A stretch of DNA of 64,000 nt from contig NC_010525.1 of the NCBI RefSeq assembly GCF_000019805.1, positions 372,001-436,000 on the forward strand. Reading direction: 5' to 3'. The notes under the pieces are model-generated. The model saw only the letters and a list, made by a program, of their open reading frames with translations, made no database searches and was not told the origin of the DNA. Below, piece by piece: positions 1 to 7,539 of this stretch (its first letter is position 1; every line of letters starts with the position of its first letter). Source of the stretch: Pyrobaculum neutrophilum V24Sta. GTDB taxonomy: Archaea; Thermoproteota; Thermoprotei; Thermoproteales; Thermoproteaceae. Made by a program: the position numbers and the translations under genes.

Positions 1-362
1 GGGCTAGGGAGCACAACGCCGAGGTGAAGAGGGTTGTCCTCTCGGTGCCGGTGGTATCGCAGCTGGACCTCTCCATCTTGCGGGAGGCTTTCGACATGTT
101 GAAGATGGATTCTAGGCTGGAGAAGGCTACCCTAGACGTAAAGGTGAGGTCTCCAAGGTACAGATGTAGGGCGTGTGGATACGTATTCGGCCACGAGGAG
201 GTCTCGTCCCAGATCGAGGCGCTGGTTGGGAAATATGGGGAGGAGTACCCGCTCCACCTCGTTCCCGAGCTTCTGCCGGCCTTTGTTAAATGCCCCAGGT
301 GCGGCTCCCACGACATCGAGGCGGATCTCGCAATACAGGTGGAGGAGATAGAGACGATATGA
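1..362 (+). CDS. hypA: HypA hydrogenase nickel-insertion protein (5' partial)
   Basis: Zinc-containing nickel metallochaperone that helps load nickel into [NiFe]-hydrogenase. The frame is open to the left edge. Residues before the first possible GTG start at 24 (R-E-H-N-A-E) look like the family's first helix, so the real start with its nickel-binding Met-His-Glu lies outside the window. Two zinc-ribbon pairs are visible, CRAC and CPRCGSHD, about 50 residues apart; the longer spacing is the archaeal HypA form. The stop overlaps the next start (ATGA), implying translational coupling with the HypB-like ATPase. Partial at the N-terminus; identity is good because both CxxC pairs and the flanking strands fit. 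Confidence 0.85.
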   Translation, partial: AREHNAEVKRVVLSVPVVSQLDLSILREAFDMLKMDSRLEKATLDVKVRSPRYRCRACGYVFGHEEVSSQIEALVGKYGEEYPLHLVPELLPAFVKCPRCGSHDIEADLAIQVEEIETI

Positions 363-1084
363 GGCCCCTGCTGGAGAGGGCTAGGGACAACCTCCGCGGC
401 AGGGAGGTGGTGGCTGTGATGAGCGGGAAGGGCGGCGTCGGCAAGTCCACCGTGGCGGCTCTCCTGGCTGTGGGGAGGGGCAACACGGCGCTGGTCGATC
501 TGGACATATTCGGCATGTCTACGCCGAGGCTCTTCGGCGTGGTTGGGAGGCTACACGAGGTGGAGAAGGAGGGGATTAGGCCTTTCGAGGTGGGGGGAGT
601 TAAGCTGTTTAGCCTCGGCGGTGTGGTTGGAGATAGGTATGTGGTTCTTCCGGGGGCTAACGAGGGCGGCGTGGTGGAGGCCATCCTCGCCTTCGCGGAC
701 CTCCGCGGCGTTGATAGGGTTGTGGTGGACATGCCGCCGGGCATGGGCGAGGCCCTCCTGGCGCTTGAGAGGGTGGCCAGGTTCAAGCCTGTGCTTGTGT
801 CTACGCCCTCCGCCATGTCTGTAAAGGTGGTGTCTCACCTGGCTGAGTACCTCGTGGAGAGGGGGGCGAAGCCGGCTGCCCTCGTGTTAAACATGGCCTA
901 TGTGGAGTGCGGCGGGGGTAGGGTGTACCCATTCGGCAGAGGAGATGATGCGAGGCGGCTGGCGGAGCGGCTGGGGGCGGCCTTGGTGGAGCTCCCCATA
1001 GACCCGGAGCTGGAGAGCTACGTTGGGAGAATCGGCGAATATAGGGGGCCCGCGTATAGGGAGCTCCTCAAGGCGGGGCTGTGA
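359..1084 (+). CDS. hypB: Mrp/MinD-type ATPase, archaeal HypB equivalent
   Basis: P-loop ATPase of the Mrp/NBP35 (MinD) class, 241 aa from an ATG that overlaps the hypA stop; an earlier in-frame ATG at 290 would lie inside hypA and is not preferred. Deviant Walker A SGKGGVGKST is near residue 23, and a D-M-P-P-G switch segment is present. In Thermococcus an Mrp-family ATPase next to hypA serves as HypB in place of the GTPase form. The same order here supports nickel delivery to hydrogenase as the job. An Fe-S scaffold role like other Mrp/NBP35 proteins is the alternative; I see no C-terminal CxxC, which weighs against it. Confidence 0.8.
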   Translation: MRPLLERARDNLRGREVVAVMSGKGGVGKSTVAALLAVGRGNTALVDLDIFGMSTPRLFGVVGRLHEVEKEGIRPFEVGGVKLFSLGGVVGDRYVVLPGANEGGVVEAILAFADLRGVDRVVVDMPPGMGEALLALERVARFKPVLVSTPSAMSVKVVSHLAEYLVERGAKPAALVLNMAYVECGGGRVYPFGRGDDARRLAERLGAALVELPIDPELESYVGRIGEYRGPAYRELLKAGL

Positions 1085-1668
1085 GCTACGGCGCCTCCTA
1101 CTACTTCTGGGCCATATACGGCACGGAGATAGACGTACCAGCTTTCTTAAACAAGCTGGTCGGCCTCGGCTACGAGGTTGGGAAGGCGTACTACAGGTCG
1201 GGCTCGGTCCAGGTGGAGCCCCTCCCGGGGGGCCACGCCGCGAGGAGGGTGTACGAGGAGGGGGAGGTGAGGGTTTATGTGGACACGGCTAGGTGGGCGG
1301 TTGGAGTATCCGGCGAGGGGTACCACCTCACGGCGAGGGGAGTAGCCGACGTCTCAAGGGCGTTTATGGAGCTGTCTTTCCCCGAGCCTCCCCGCGCAGA
1401 GTTCCACGTGTCTCTGGGCTTCTCCGGGGAGAACTGCAGGAGGGGGGTGGTGAAGATAGCCGACCTGGAGATGGCCGTCGACGGCTTTGTGCTTACGGCG
1501 GGGTCGCCTCAGGGGGGCGAGGGGGTCTACGCCGCCGTAAACCCCGCGGGGGGCGGGAGGTACATACTCTACGTCGTGGTGGGGGGCGGCTGGAGCTACG
1601 TGGTCACCTATATGAAGAGGATTGGAGATGTTTTAAACGGGATAGTGCAGTACGTAACCTGCAGATAA
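1081..1668 (+). CDS. Hypothetical protein in the hyp operon
   Basis: Protein of 195 aa that I do not recognise. The GTG start overlaps the stop of the HypB-like gene by 4 bp, so it is the third cistron of a tight operon and may take part in hydrogenase maturation. It is soluble in appearance, mixed alpha/beta, without signal peptide, membrane segment or metal motif. The C-terminus has a Gly-rich strand and turn run before a Tyr/Val-rich segment. No homologous family comes to mind; the function link is by position only. Confidence 0.6.
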   Translation: MSYGASYYFWAIYGTEIDVPAFLNKLVGLGYEVGKAYYRSGSVQVEPLPGGHAARRVYEEGEVRVYVDTARWAVGVSGEGYHLTARGVADVSRAFMELSFPEPPRAEFHVSLGFSGENCRRGVVKIADLEMAVDGFVLTAGSPQGGEGVYAAVNPAGGGRYILYVVVGGGWSYVVTYMKRIGDVLNGIVQYVTCR

Positions 1669-1686
1669 TTATAATTCGCTAGAAAT

Positions 1687-1694
1687 CTTTAAAT
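1687..1694 (+). promoter_or_regulatory. TATA box of CBS-domain gene
   Basis: CTTTAAAT centred about 26 nt before the ATG at 1715, so transcription would begin at that codon. This favours the ATG at 1715 over the one at 1706. Confidence 0.6.
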
Positions 1695-1714
1695 TCTAGA
1701 GTCGGATGTTTCCT

Positions 1715-2143
1715 ATGAAGGCGGGGGACATAGCCAGGAAACCGCCTGTGACGGTCGCCCAGACGGCCTCCATAAGAGAGGCGGCGAAGCTCATGGCCGA
1801 GGCGAGGGTTGGGCTTGTGGTGGTGGTGGACCCGGGGGACCCGGGGCGTATACTTGGCGTCGTGAGCGAGCGGGATGTGATAAGGGCGGTGGCCTCCGGC
1901 CTAGACCTATCGCGTCCGGTGAGAGACGTCATGTCCTCTCCTGTGGTCGCCGTAGATGCTGAGGAGCCGGTGCAGAACGCGGCTAGGGCTATGCGGAACC
2001 ACAACGTGAGACATGTGGTTGTGACAAGAGGCGGCCGCCTATACGGCGTTATCTCCATCAGGGATCTAATCGCTGAGCAGGACGTGTTAAAAAGCCTGGT
2101 TGAGGCCGCGGAGCCCGTGGAGAACCTACCCGCGGCTGACTAG
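1715..2143 (+). CDS. Tandem CBS-domain protein
   Basis: Stand-alone CBS pair (Bateman module) of 142 aa. Two repeats, about residues 5-60 and 70-130, each end in a typical strand and helix; G-V-V-S-E-R-D-V closes the first and G-V-I-S-I-R-D-L the second. Such modules bind adenosine nucleotides and act as energy sensors; the target is unknown. The start at 1715 is chosen from the TATA spacing, although an ATG three codons upstream is possible. It converges with two more CBS-pair genes on the other strand, and the last 4 bp overlap the end of the first. Confidence 0.85.
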   Translation: MKAGDIARKPPVTVAQTASIREAAKLMAEARVGLVVVVDPGDPGRILGVVSERDVIRAVASGLDLSRPVRDVMSSPVVAVDAEEPVQNAARAMRNHNVRHVVVTRGGRLYGVISIRDLIAEQDVLKSLVEAAEPVENLPAAD

Positions 2144-2532
2144 CCGTAGAGGGCCCTCAGCACGTCTCTAATCGAGACGACGCCCCTCAGCTCCCCGAAC
2201 TTGTTCACAACGATGAGGTGTCTAATGTTGTACTTCAGCATGAGCTCGGCCGCCTTCCCCACCGGCTCGTCTTCGTCTATCGTGATGAGGTCGGTAGAGG
2301 CGAAGGCCTCGACGGGGGTGGAGAGGGGCATGTGCATGCTGATTGCCCTCACGACGTCGCGCTCCGTGATTATCCCCACCGGCTTCTTGGTGTTCTGGGG
2401 GTTCACCACCACCAGAGCGCCTATGTTGTTCGTCGCGAGTTTCTCCGCCACCTCCACCAGCGTCTCCGTCGGCAACGCGACGATGGGCTCCTTCTTCACC
2501 AAGTCGGCTACTCTTCTGGCGGCGGCCACCAT
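2140..2532 (-). CDS. Tandem CBS-domain protein
   Basis: Second stand-alone CBS pair, 130 aa, with the repeat-end motifs G-I-I-T-E-R-D-V and G-V-V-S-I-R-D-V. The ATG lies 25 bp inside the 3' end of the upstream CBS gene, so the two are probably translated together. Homologous to both neighbours, so the trio most likely arose by duplication. Predicted to bind adenine nucleotides; no effector domain is attached. Confidence 0.83.
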   Translation of the reverse strand: MVAAARRVADLVKKEPIVALPTETLVEVAEKLATNNIGALVVVNPQNTKKPVGIITERDVVRAISMHMPLSTPVEAFASTDLITIDEDEPVGKAAELMLKYNIRHLIVVNKFGELRGVVSIRDVLRALYG

Positions 2533-2927
2533 GCCCTATCTCCAAGCGTCTTCAGCGCCCGGTCTTCTACCAGATCTCTGATGGAGAGGACGCCGGCCAC
2601 CGTCCCGTCTTCGTTTACCACCACTACGTGGCGCACGCCGCGGCTGCGCATGGCCTTGATAGCCGTGTAGATGTCCTCGTCTTTCTTGACCGTTAGGATG
2701 TTGCCCACGGTGCCCACCTCCTCCACCTTGGCGTCTAGCGTTCTGCCGGCGGCCACAGCCCTTATGATGTCGCGCTCAGATAGTACCCCCACGGGCCTCC
2801 TCGCTTGATCTGCTATCACCACAAGGCCGACGTTGTATTGCGCCATAATTTTGACGGCCTCCCTCAGCGTGGCGCCCGGGGGAACCGTGATAGGCTCCCG
2901 CCTTATGTAGTTCCCCACCTTATCCAT
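2508..2927 (-). CDS. Tandem CBS-domain protein
   Basis: Third CBS pair, 139 aa, first gene of a two-gene minus-strand operon. Repeat ends read G-V-L-S-E-R-D-I and G-V-L-S-I-R-D-L. A TATA box lies 26 nt before the ATG, consistent with a leaderless mRNA. The short C-terminal tail ending W-W-P-P-P-E-E is unlike the two relatives. Ligand and partner are unknown; the position next to PEP carboxylase would allow a role in reporting energy status, but that is speculation. Confidence 0.83.
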   Translation of the reverse strand: MDKVGNYIRREPITVPPGATLREAVKIMAQYNVGLVVIADQARRPVGVLSERDIIRAVAAGRTLDAKVEEVGTVGNILTVKKDEDIYTAIKAMRSRGVRHVVVVNEDGTVAGVLSIRDLVEDRALKTLGDRAWWPPPEE

Positions 2928-2946
2928 ATATTGTATAATTCCCTAC

Positions 2947-2954
2947 TTTATAAA
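2947..2954 (-). promoter_or_regulatory. TATA box of minus-strand CBS operon
   Basis: TTTATAAA on the minus strand, centred 26 nt from the ATG at 2927. It overlaps the last codon of the upstream PEP carboxylase gene. Confidence 0.6.
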
Positions 2955-2955
2955 T

Positions 2956-4341
2956 CTACCCCAGGAACTTTCTAAATTTGCCCATGGCGAGTATGTTAGA
3001 CTCGTTGCGGTTCATCCTGAGGAGGGATAGGTAGGTGCCGCTGGCTCTGGCGTTTATGCCTAGGTAGTCCATGGCCTCCTGGACGGTCTTGACAAGCTCC
3101 TCGGAGGTGTACTTAGCCGCCGTCTGGGGGTCGAAGAACTGGGCGTCGTACTCCCACTCCCTCTTTAGGGTGGGCAACGCCCTGAGGACCACGTCGAGTT
3201 GGTCGGACTTGGCCAGCTCCACGACGGTGGGAGCGTCGAGGAATATGGGCGGGAGCCCCATGGCGTACCAGGTGGAGGTGTAGACGATGGCCCTTGGCAT
3301 GTTCACCACCCTGTCCTCGGCTGTGATGTTTCTGCCGTAGACGGCCCAGCTCACCCTGTCTCTTGTGCCGGGGACGAGCCTCGCCACCTGCACCACCCTC
3401 TCTGCGTATTTCACAATGAGGGATCTGTAGGTGGAGGAGGCCTTCGTTATCAGCCCCTCCACCTCGGGCGTATCTATATCTCTGCTGGGTAGGCAACAGG
3501 CGTTTAGTATGGACTCCCTCACCCGTGTGTATTCGTCGTACGACGTGTCGTACCTCACCGCGGACTGTATGGTGGCAGTGTAGTAGCCCGCGTACTGGAT
3601 CACCTCCAGGTGGGAGAGGGTGGGGTTGTTTATGGCGCCTCTAAACGGGGGCGAGCCCATTCCGAGGATCGGGTATATCTTGACGCCCAGCTCCCTCTCC
3701 ACCGCCTTCACCTTCGAAAGCGTTGCGACTATGGCTAGGGCGGAGGCGATGTGGCCGTGTTTAACGGCGGAGTCGGACTTCCCCAGGAAGAGCCTCAGGT
3801 AGCGGGGCGGTTGGGACATCTGCTTGAGCAGGCCTCCGATGAGCTCGTCGGCCTTGAGCTGGGCCACAGCGTCCTCTATAAGCGGTATCAGCTCGGGCGG
3901 CTCCAGCTTGACGCCGGTCTCCCTGGTGTAGGCCTCGGTCTTGTGGATAAGCATCCTGTAGACGAGGCCGAGGGTCTCCACGTCCGCCACCATCGGCAAA
4001 ACCACCCACCTGATGGCCTGCCTACCAGTGAGCTTGGCCGAGAAATAGTTGGCGAGTATGGCAGCCTCCAGCGTCAGCATAGACCTCTCGAACTCCTCCA
4101 GCCTGGGGTTGGGCATCCTGGGCGTGAGGTAGAACTTCTCGCCCAGTGGGAGGCCGGAGTCGTGCGCCTTCACCGTGATGTCCTTGGGCTGGGCGTAGGG
4201 CGTGGTCTTGCCCTCGTAGTCGATCATGACCTCGTCGCATCCGTATGCTGTATACGCCACGATCGCCTCGTCTACCTCCTCGCTCGCCGTTACCTTAACC
4301 GTGGCGTCTGGGTGCTGTGTACACATTAGGCGGGGGATCAT
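2956..4341 (-). CDS. ppcA: Archaeal-type phosphoenolpyruvate carboxylase
   Basis: Carboxylates PEP with bicarbonate to oxaloacetate, one of the two carboxylation steps of the dicarboxylate/4-hydroxybutyrate cycle. The 461-aa length matches the archaeal PpcA family, about half the bacterial enzyme. The N-terminus I-P-R-L-M-C-T-Q-H-P-D is the family hallmark, followed by a Y-G-C-D-E-V-M-I-D-Y-E-G-K strand and G-M-G-S-P-P-F-R-G near residue 228. A minus-strand TATA box is placed for a leaderless transcript starting at this ATG. Downstream on the same strand are CBS proteins; upstream is a divergent alcohol dehydrogenase of the same cycle. Confidence 0.95.
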   Translation of the reverse strand: MIPRLMCTQHPDATVKVTASEEVDEAIVAYTAYGCDEVMIDYEGKTTPYAQPKDITVKAHDSGLPLGEKFYLTPRMPNPRLEEFERSMLTLEAAILANYFSAKLTGRQAIRWVVLPMVADVETLGLVYRMLIHKTEAYTRETGVKLEPPELIPLIEDAVAQLKADELIGGLLKQMSQPPRYLRLFLGKSDSAVKHGHIASALAIVATLSKVKAVERELGVKIYPILGMGSPPFRGAINNPTLSHLEVIQYAGYYTATIQSAVRYDTSYDEYTRVRESILNACCLPSRDIDTPEVEGLITKASSTYRSLIVKYAERVVQVARLVPGTRDRVSWAVYGRNITAEDRVVNMPRAIVYTSTWYAMGLPPIFLDAPTVVELAKSDQLDVVLRALPTLKREWEYDAQFFDPQTAAKYTSEELVKTVQEAMDYLGINARASGTYLSLLRMNRNESNILAMGKFRKFLG

Positions 4342-4361
4342 TATCTGCGTGATTAACCCTA

Positions 4362-4369
4362 CTTATAAG
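4362..4369 (-). promoter_or_regulatory. TATA box of ppcA
   Basis: CTTATAAG, centred 26 nt before the ppcA ATG. It shares a short AT-rich divergent region with the alcohol dehydrogenase promoter. Confidence 0.6.
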
Positions 4370-4426
4370 CGTTACTCCACTTTAAATTCCACAAATTATT
4401 ATTATAAAAACATTTCAACTGTAAAA

Positions 4427-4434
4427 CTTTAAAA
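4427..4434 (+). promoter_or_regulatory. TATA box of zinc alcohol dehydrogenase
   Basis: CTTTAAAA, centred 26 nt before the ATG at 4455. Together with the ppcA box it makes a divergent promoter for two cycle enzymes, a place where one regulator could act on both. Confidence 0.6.
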
Positions 4435-4454
4435 CTATGTAAAACACCTCTGGC

Positions 4455-5543
4455 ATGAAGGCGGCTGTGCTAAACCAGTACAACAAGCCGCTGGAGGTTG
4501 AGGATCTCGACGTCGAGAGGCCGCGGGAGGGGGAGGCGCTTGTGAGGATAAAGACGGCGGGGGTCTGCCACAGCGACCTCTACGTGCTGGAGGGGGCCAC
4601 CCCCGTGCCCACCCCGGTGGTCCCCGGCCACGAGGCCGTGGGCGTGGTGGAGGAGGTGGGACCGGGGGTCAAGAGCCTGCAACCGGGCGACTGGGTGGTG
4701 ACGAGCTTTGTCTGGCCCTGCGGCCGCTGTAGAAACTGCGTAAGGGGGAGGGAGAACCTCTGCGAGACCTTCGCCCAGGTTAGGCTAAAGGGGACGCTTC
4801 TAGACGGCACTACAAGGCTTAGGAAGAGGAGCGGCGAGGAGGTGAGGGCGTTCCTCGGCGGCACGTGGGCCGAGGCGTCGGTGGTGCCCGCCACGGCGGT
4901 GGCTAAGCTCCCCGAGGGGCTTAGGGGGAGGCAGGAGCTCGCCATGTTGGGTTGCGCCTTCTTGACGGCGTACGGCGCCGTGGTGAACTCCGGCTCCGTC
5001 TCTCCCGGCGACACCGTTGTGGTGGTGGGGACCGGGGGCGTGGGGCTCTCGGCGGTGCAGGTGGCCAAGGCCGTGGGGGCGAGGGTCATCGCCGTAGGCC
5101 GCAACCCCGACAAGCTGAAGGTGGCTGCGGAGCTGGGGGCGGAGGTGGTGAACACGAGGGAGGGGGACCCGGTGAAGGCCGTGAGAGATCTGACGGAGGG
5201 CAGGGGGGCAGACGTCGTGGTGGAGGCCGTCGGCAACGACGACACGATACAGATGGCCGTGGACATGGCCGCGCTCGGCGGGAGGGTGGTGCTGGTGGGC
5301 CTCATGCCGGTTGGCCACAAAACCCCCCTGGGCCTCGCCAGGGTGGTGCGTGGGGGGATCCAGATAGTGGGGAGCTACGGCGCTAGGCCGAGGGTAGATC
5401 TGCCGGCTGTTGTAGACATGGTGAAGAGGGGTCTTCTAAAGCCGGAAAAGCTGGCCGGCCCCACCTACAGGCTGGAGGAGATAAACCAGGCGGTGGAGGC
5501 GTTGAGAAGCGGCAAAGCCATAAGGCCTCTAGTCGTACCCTAA
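4455..5543 (+). CDS. Zinc alcohol dehydrogenase, probable succinate-semialdehyde reductase
   Basis: Medium-chain zinc-dependent dehydrogenase of 362 aa. Catalytic zinc ligands are in the G-V-C-H-S-D segment (about residue 38) and the G-H-E-A-V-G segment (about 60). The structural-zinc lobe is C-G-R-C-R-N-C with a later C. The Rossmann motif V-G-T-G-G-V-G-L-S is near 195. Its place beside 4-hydroxybutyrate-CoA ligase, succinyl-CoA reductase and 4-hydroxybutyryl-CoA dehydratase makes reduction of succinate semialdehyde to 4-hydroxybutyrate the likely reaction, as assigned by biochemistry in Thermoproteales. A general alcohol dehydrogenase cannot be excluded from sequence alone. Confidence 0.85.
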   Translation: MKAAVLNQYNKPLEVEDLDVERPREGEALVRIKTAGVCHSDLYVLEGATPVPTPVVPGHEAVGVVEEVGPGVKSLQPGDWVVTSFVWPCGRCRNCVRGRENLCETFAQVRLKGTLLDGTTRLRKRSGEEVRAFLGGTWAEASVVPATAVAKLPEGLRGRQELAMLGCAFLTAYGAVVNSGSVSPGDTVVVVGTGGVGLSAVQVAKAVGARVIAVGRNPDKLKVAAELGAEVVNTREGDPVKAVRDLTEGRGADVVVEAVGNDDTIQMAVDMAALGGRVVLVGLMPVGHKTPLGLARVVRGGIQIVGSYGARPRVDLPAVVDMVKRGLLKPEKLAGPTYRLEEINQAVEALRSGKAIRPLVVP

Positions 5544-5548
5544 CGGCC

Positions 5549-5573
5549 GGCCCCCATGGGGCCTACCCTTTTT
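5549..5573 (+). terminator. Possible terminator after alcohol dehydrogenase
   Basis: Six-bp arms GGCCCC and GGGGCC around a CAT loop, followed within 6 nt by a run of five T. It lies just after the stop and before the convergent ligase gene. Archaeal termination depends mainly on the T run, so the hairpin may be incidental. Confidence 0.4.
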
Positions 5574-5648
5574 AACAGCCGCTGGGAAAGGCGTTGACGT
5601 AATAGATAAAGGCTTTTTCAAAAACGTGTTAAAGACGTTTGGCGGTGT

Positions 5649-7538
5649 TTAGCCGAGTTTTTTCCTTAGCTCCTCCAGGGCCTCCTCGTCTTCTAGGGTG
5701 CTTAGGTCGCCTACGGGTTGCCCGGTGGCCATGGCCCTCAGCACCCTCCTCATGACTTTGCCTGTCCTGGTCTTGGGGAGCTTATCCAGTATCGCGACTT
5801 TTCCAATGACCGCCACGGGGCCGAGGGAGTTCCTGAGGTGTTTAACCACCTCCTCCTCCGTGATTTTCATGCCTTGTTTGGGCACCACGAAGACCCCCAG
5901 CACCTCGCCTCTGACCTCGTCTGGCACGCCCACCACGGCGGCTTCGGCTACGGCGGGGTGGCTGGTGAGTATGTCCTCCACCTCCCTGGTGGAGAGCCTG
6001 TGGCCGGCCACCTTTATCACGTCGTCGGAGCGGCCCATTATGTGGAGGTGGCCGTCTTGGTCTATGTAGCCGAGGTCGCCGGTGTAGTAGTAGCCTGGGA
6101 AGCGGGACCAGTAGGACTTGACGTATCTCTCCGGGTCGCGCCACAGGGTGTGTAGGAAGGCGGGGGGCAGCGGAGGCTTGGCCACCACGTGTCCCTTGGC
6201 GCCGGGCGGAAGCGGCTTCCCATCGTCGTCTAGGATCTGCAGGTTGAGGGTGGGGTAGGGCATGCCCACCGAGCCGTATTTGTAGCGGAAGCCGCCTAGG
6301 TTCATGGAGCCGGGGGCTGTGACGAAGCAGGCGGTCTCGGTCTGGCCCCATATGTCGGCTATCTGACAGTCGGGCCTCCCCCTACATACCTCCCGCCTCA
6401 TCCAGTTGTAGGCCTCCTCGTTGAGGACCTCGCCGGTGGGGTAGAGGGCCATTATGCTGTCTAGCTTGTACCTCCTGGGCCACTCGTCGCCGTATTTCAT
6501 CAACAGCCTGATGGCGGTGGGGGAGAACAACATGTGGGTGACCTTGTAGGTGTCGGCGATCTCCCACCAGATGCCGGGGTGGGGGTAGTCGGGGGCGTCT
6601 TCATACCAGAGGACGGTCAGGCCGTTGAGGAGGGGGCCGTGGACGCCGTAGTGGTGGCCGGAGATCCAGCCTATGTCTGCTGTGGAGAAGAAGACTATGT
6701 CCTCTCTGAAGTCCCTCTCGGCTCCGGTGAGGTGGTTGAAGGCGTACCAGATCCACACCATGTACTGGCCGTGTAGGTGGAGTATGCCCTTCGGCTTGCC
6801 GGTTGTGCCGGAGGTGTACAGTATGAAGAGCGGCGCCTCCCCGGGCACCCACTCGGGCTCTATGTAGGTGTTTGGGGGGATCTTGGCTATCTCCTCCTGC
6901 CACCAGAGGTCTCTGCCCTGCTTCATGGGGACCTCGACCCCCGTGTGTTTGTACACCACCGTGAATATGTCGTTGCCCACTATCTTCAGCGCCTCGTCTA
7001 CCGTGGGCTTCAGGGGGATCACCCTGCCGCGCCTCCTCATGCCGTCTGCGGTTATCACCACCTTGGCCTCGGCGTCTTTTATCCTCTCGGCGAGCGCCTG
7101 GGGGCCGAAGCCGGAGAAGACCACCGTGTGCACAGCCCCTATTCTGTTCACGGCCAACATCGCCACCATGGCCTCGGGTATCATCGGCATGTATATCGCC
7201 ACTCTGTCGCCCCGCTCTACGCCGAGGCTCTTCAGAAGCACGGCGAAGCGGTTGACCTCCCTGTAGAGGTCCCAGTACCTGAGCACCCTGGTGGCGCCGT
7301 CTGCCGAGACCCAGATCAACGCCGCCTTGTTGGCCCTCCCGCCTTTAACGTGCCTATCTAGGGCGTTGTAGGAGATGTTGGTCTTGCCGCCTACGAACCA
7401 CCTGTAGAAGGGGGGGTTGGAGTCGTCGTAGGTCTTCTCCCACCTCTCCCTCCAGTACAGCCTCTCCGCCTGCTTCTCCCAGAAGCCGATGGGGTCCTCC
7501 AGCGACTTCCTGTATACCTCTACGAACTCCGCGGACAT
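5649..7538 (-). CDS. 4-Hydroxybutyrate-CoA ligase (AMP-forming acyl-CoA synthetase)
   Basis: ANL-superfamily acyl-CoA synthetase, 629 aa, of acetyl-CoA synthetase length. A3 motif TSGTTGKPKG at 242-251, hinge and ATP motif YTGD at 485-488, catalytic lysine 594 in K-T-R-T-G-K. The acetate-pocket tryptophan of acetyl-CoA synthetases (W before Q-T-E) is glycine 398 here (D-I-W-G-Q-T-E-T). That change opens the pocket for longer acids and fits 4-hydroxybutyrate. The ATG lies 1 bp after the stop of the aldehyde dehydrogenase gene, so the two are one operon. It would activate 4-hydroxybutyrate for the dehydratase encoded across the divergent promoter. Confidence 0.88.
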   Translation of the reverse strand: MSAEFVEVYRKSLEDPIGFWEKQAERLYWRERWEKTYDDSNPPFYRWFVGGKTNISYNALDRHVKGGRANKAALIWVSADGATRVLRYWDLYREVNRFAVLLKSLGVERGDRVAIYMPMIPEAMVAMLAVNRIGAVHTVVFSGFGPQALAERIKDAEAKVVITADGMRRRGRVIPLKPTVDEALKIVGNDIFTVVYKHTGVEVPMKQGRDLWWQEEIAKIPPNTYIEPEWVPGEAPLFILYTSGTTGKPKGILHLHGQYMVWIWYAFNHLTGAERDFREDIVFFSTADIGWISGHHYGVHGPLLNGLTVLWYEDAPDYPHPGIWWEIADTYKVTHMLFSPTAIRLLMKYGDEWPRRYKLDSIMALYPTGEVLNEEAYNWMRREVCRGRPDCQIADIWGQTETACFVTAPGSMNLGGFRYKYGSVGMPYPTLNLQILDDDGKPLPPGAKGHVVAKPPLPPAFLHTLWRDPERYVKSYWSRFPGYYYTGDLGYIDQDGHLHIMGRSDDVIKVAGHRLSTREVEDILTSHPAVAEAAVVGVPDEVRGEVLGVFVVPKQGMKITEEEVVKHLRNSLGPVAVIGKVAILDKLPKTRTGKVMRRVLRAMATGQPVGDLSTLEDEEALEELRKKLG

Positions 7539-7539
7539 A

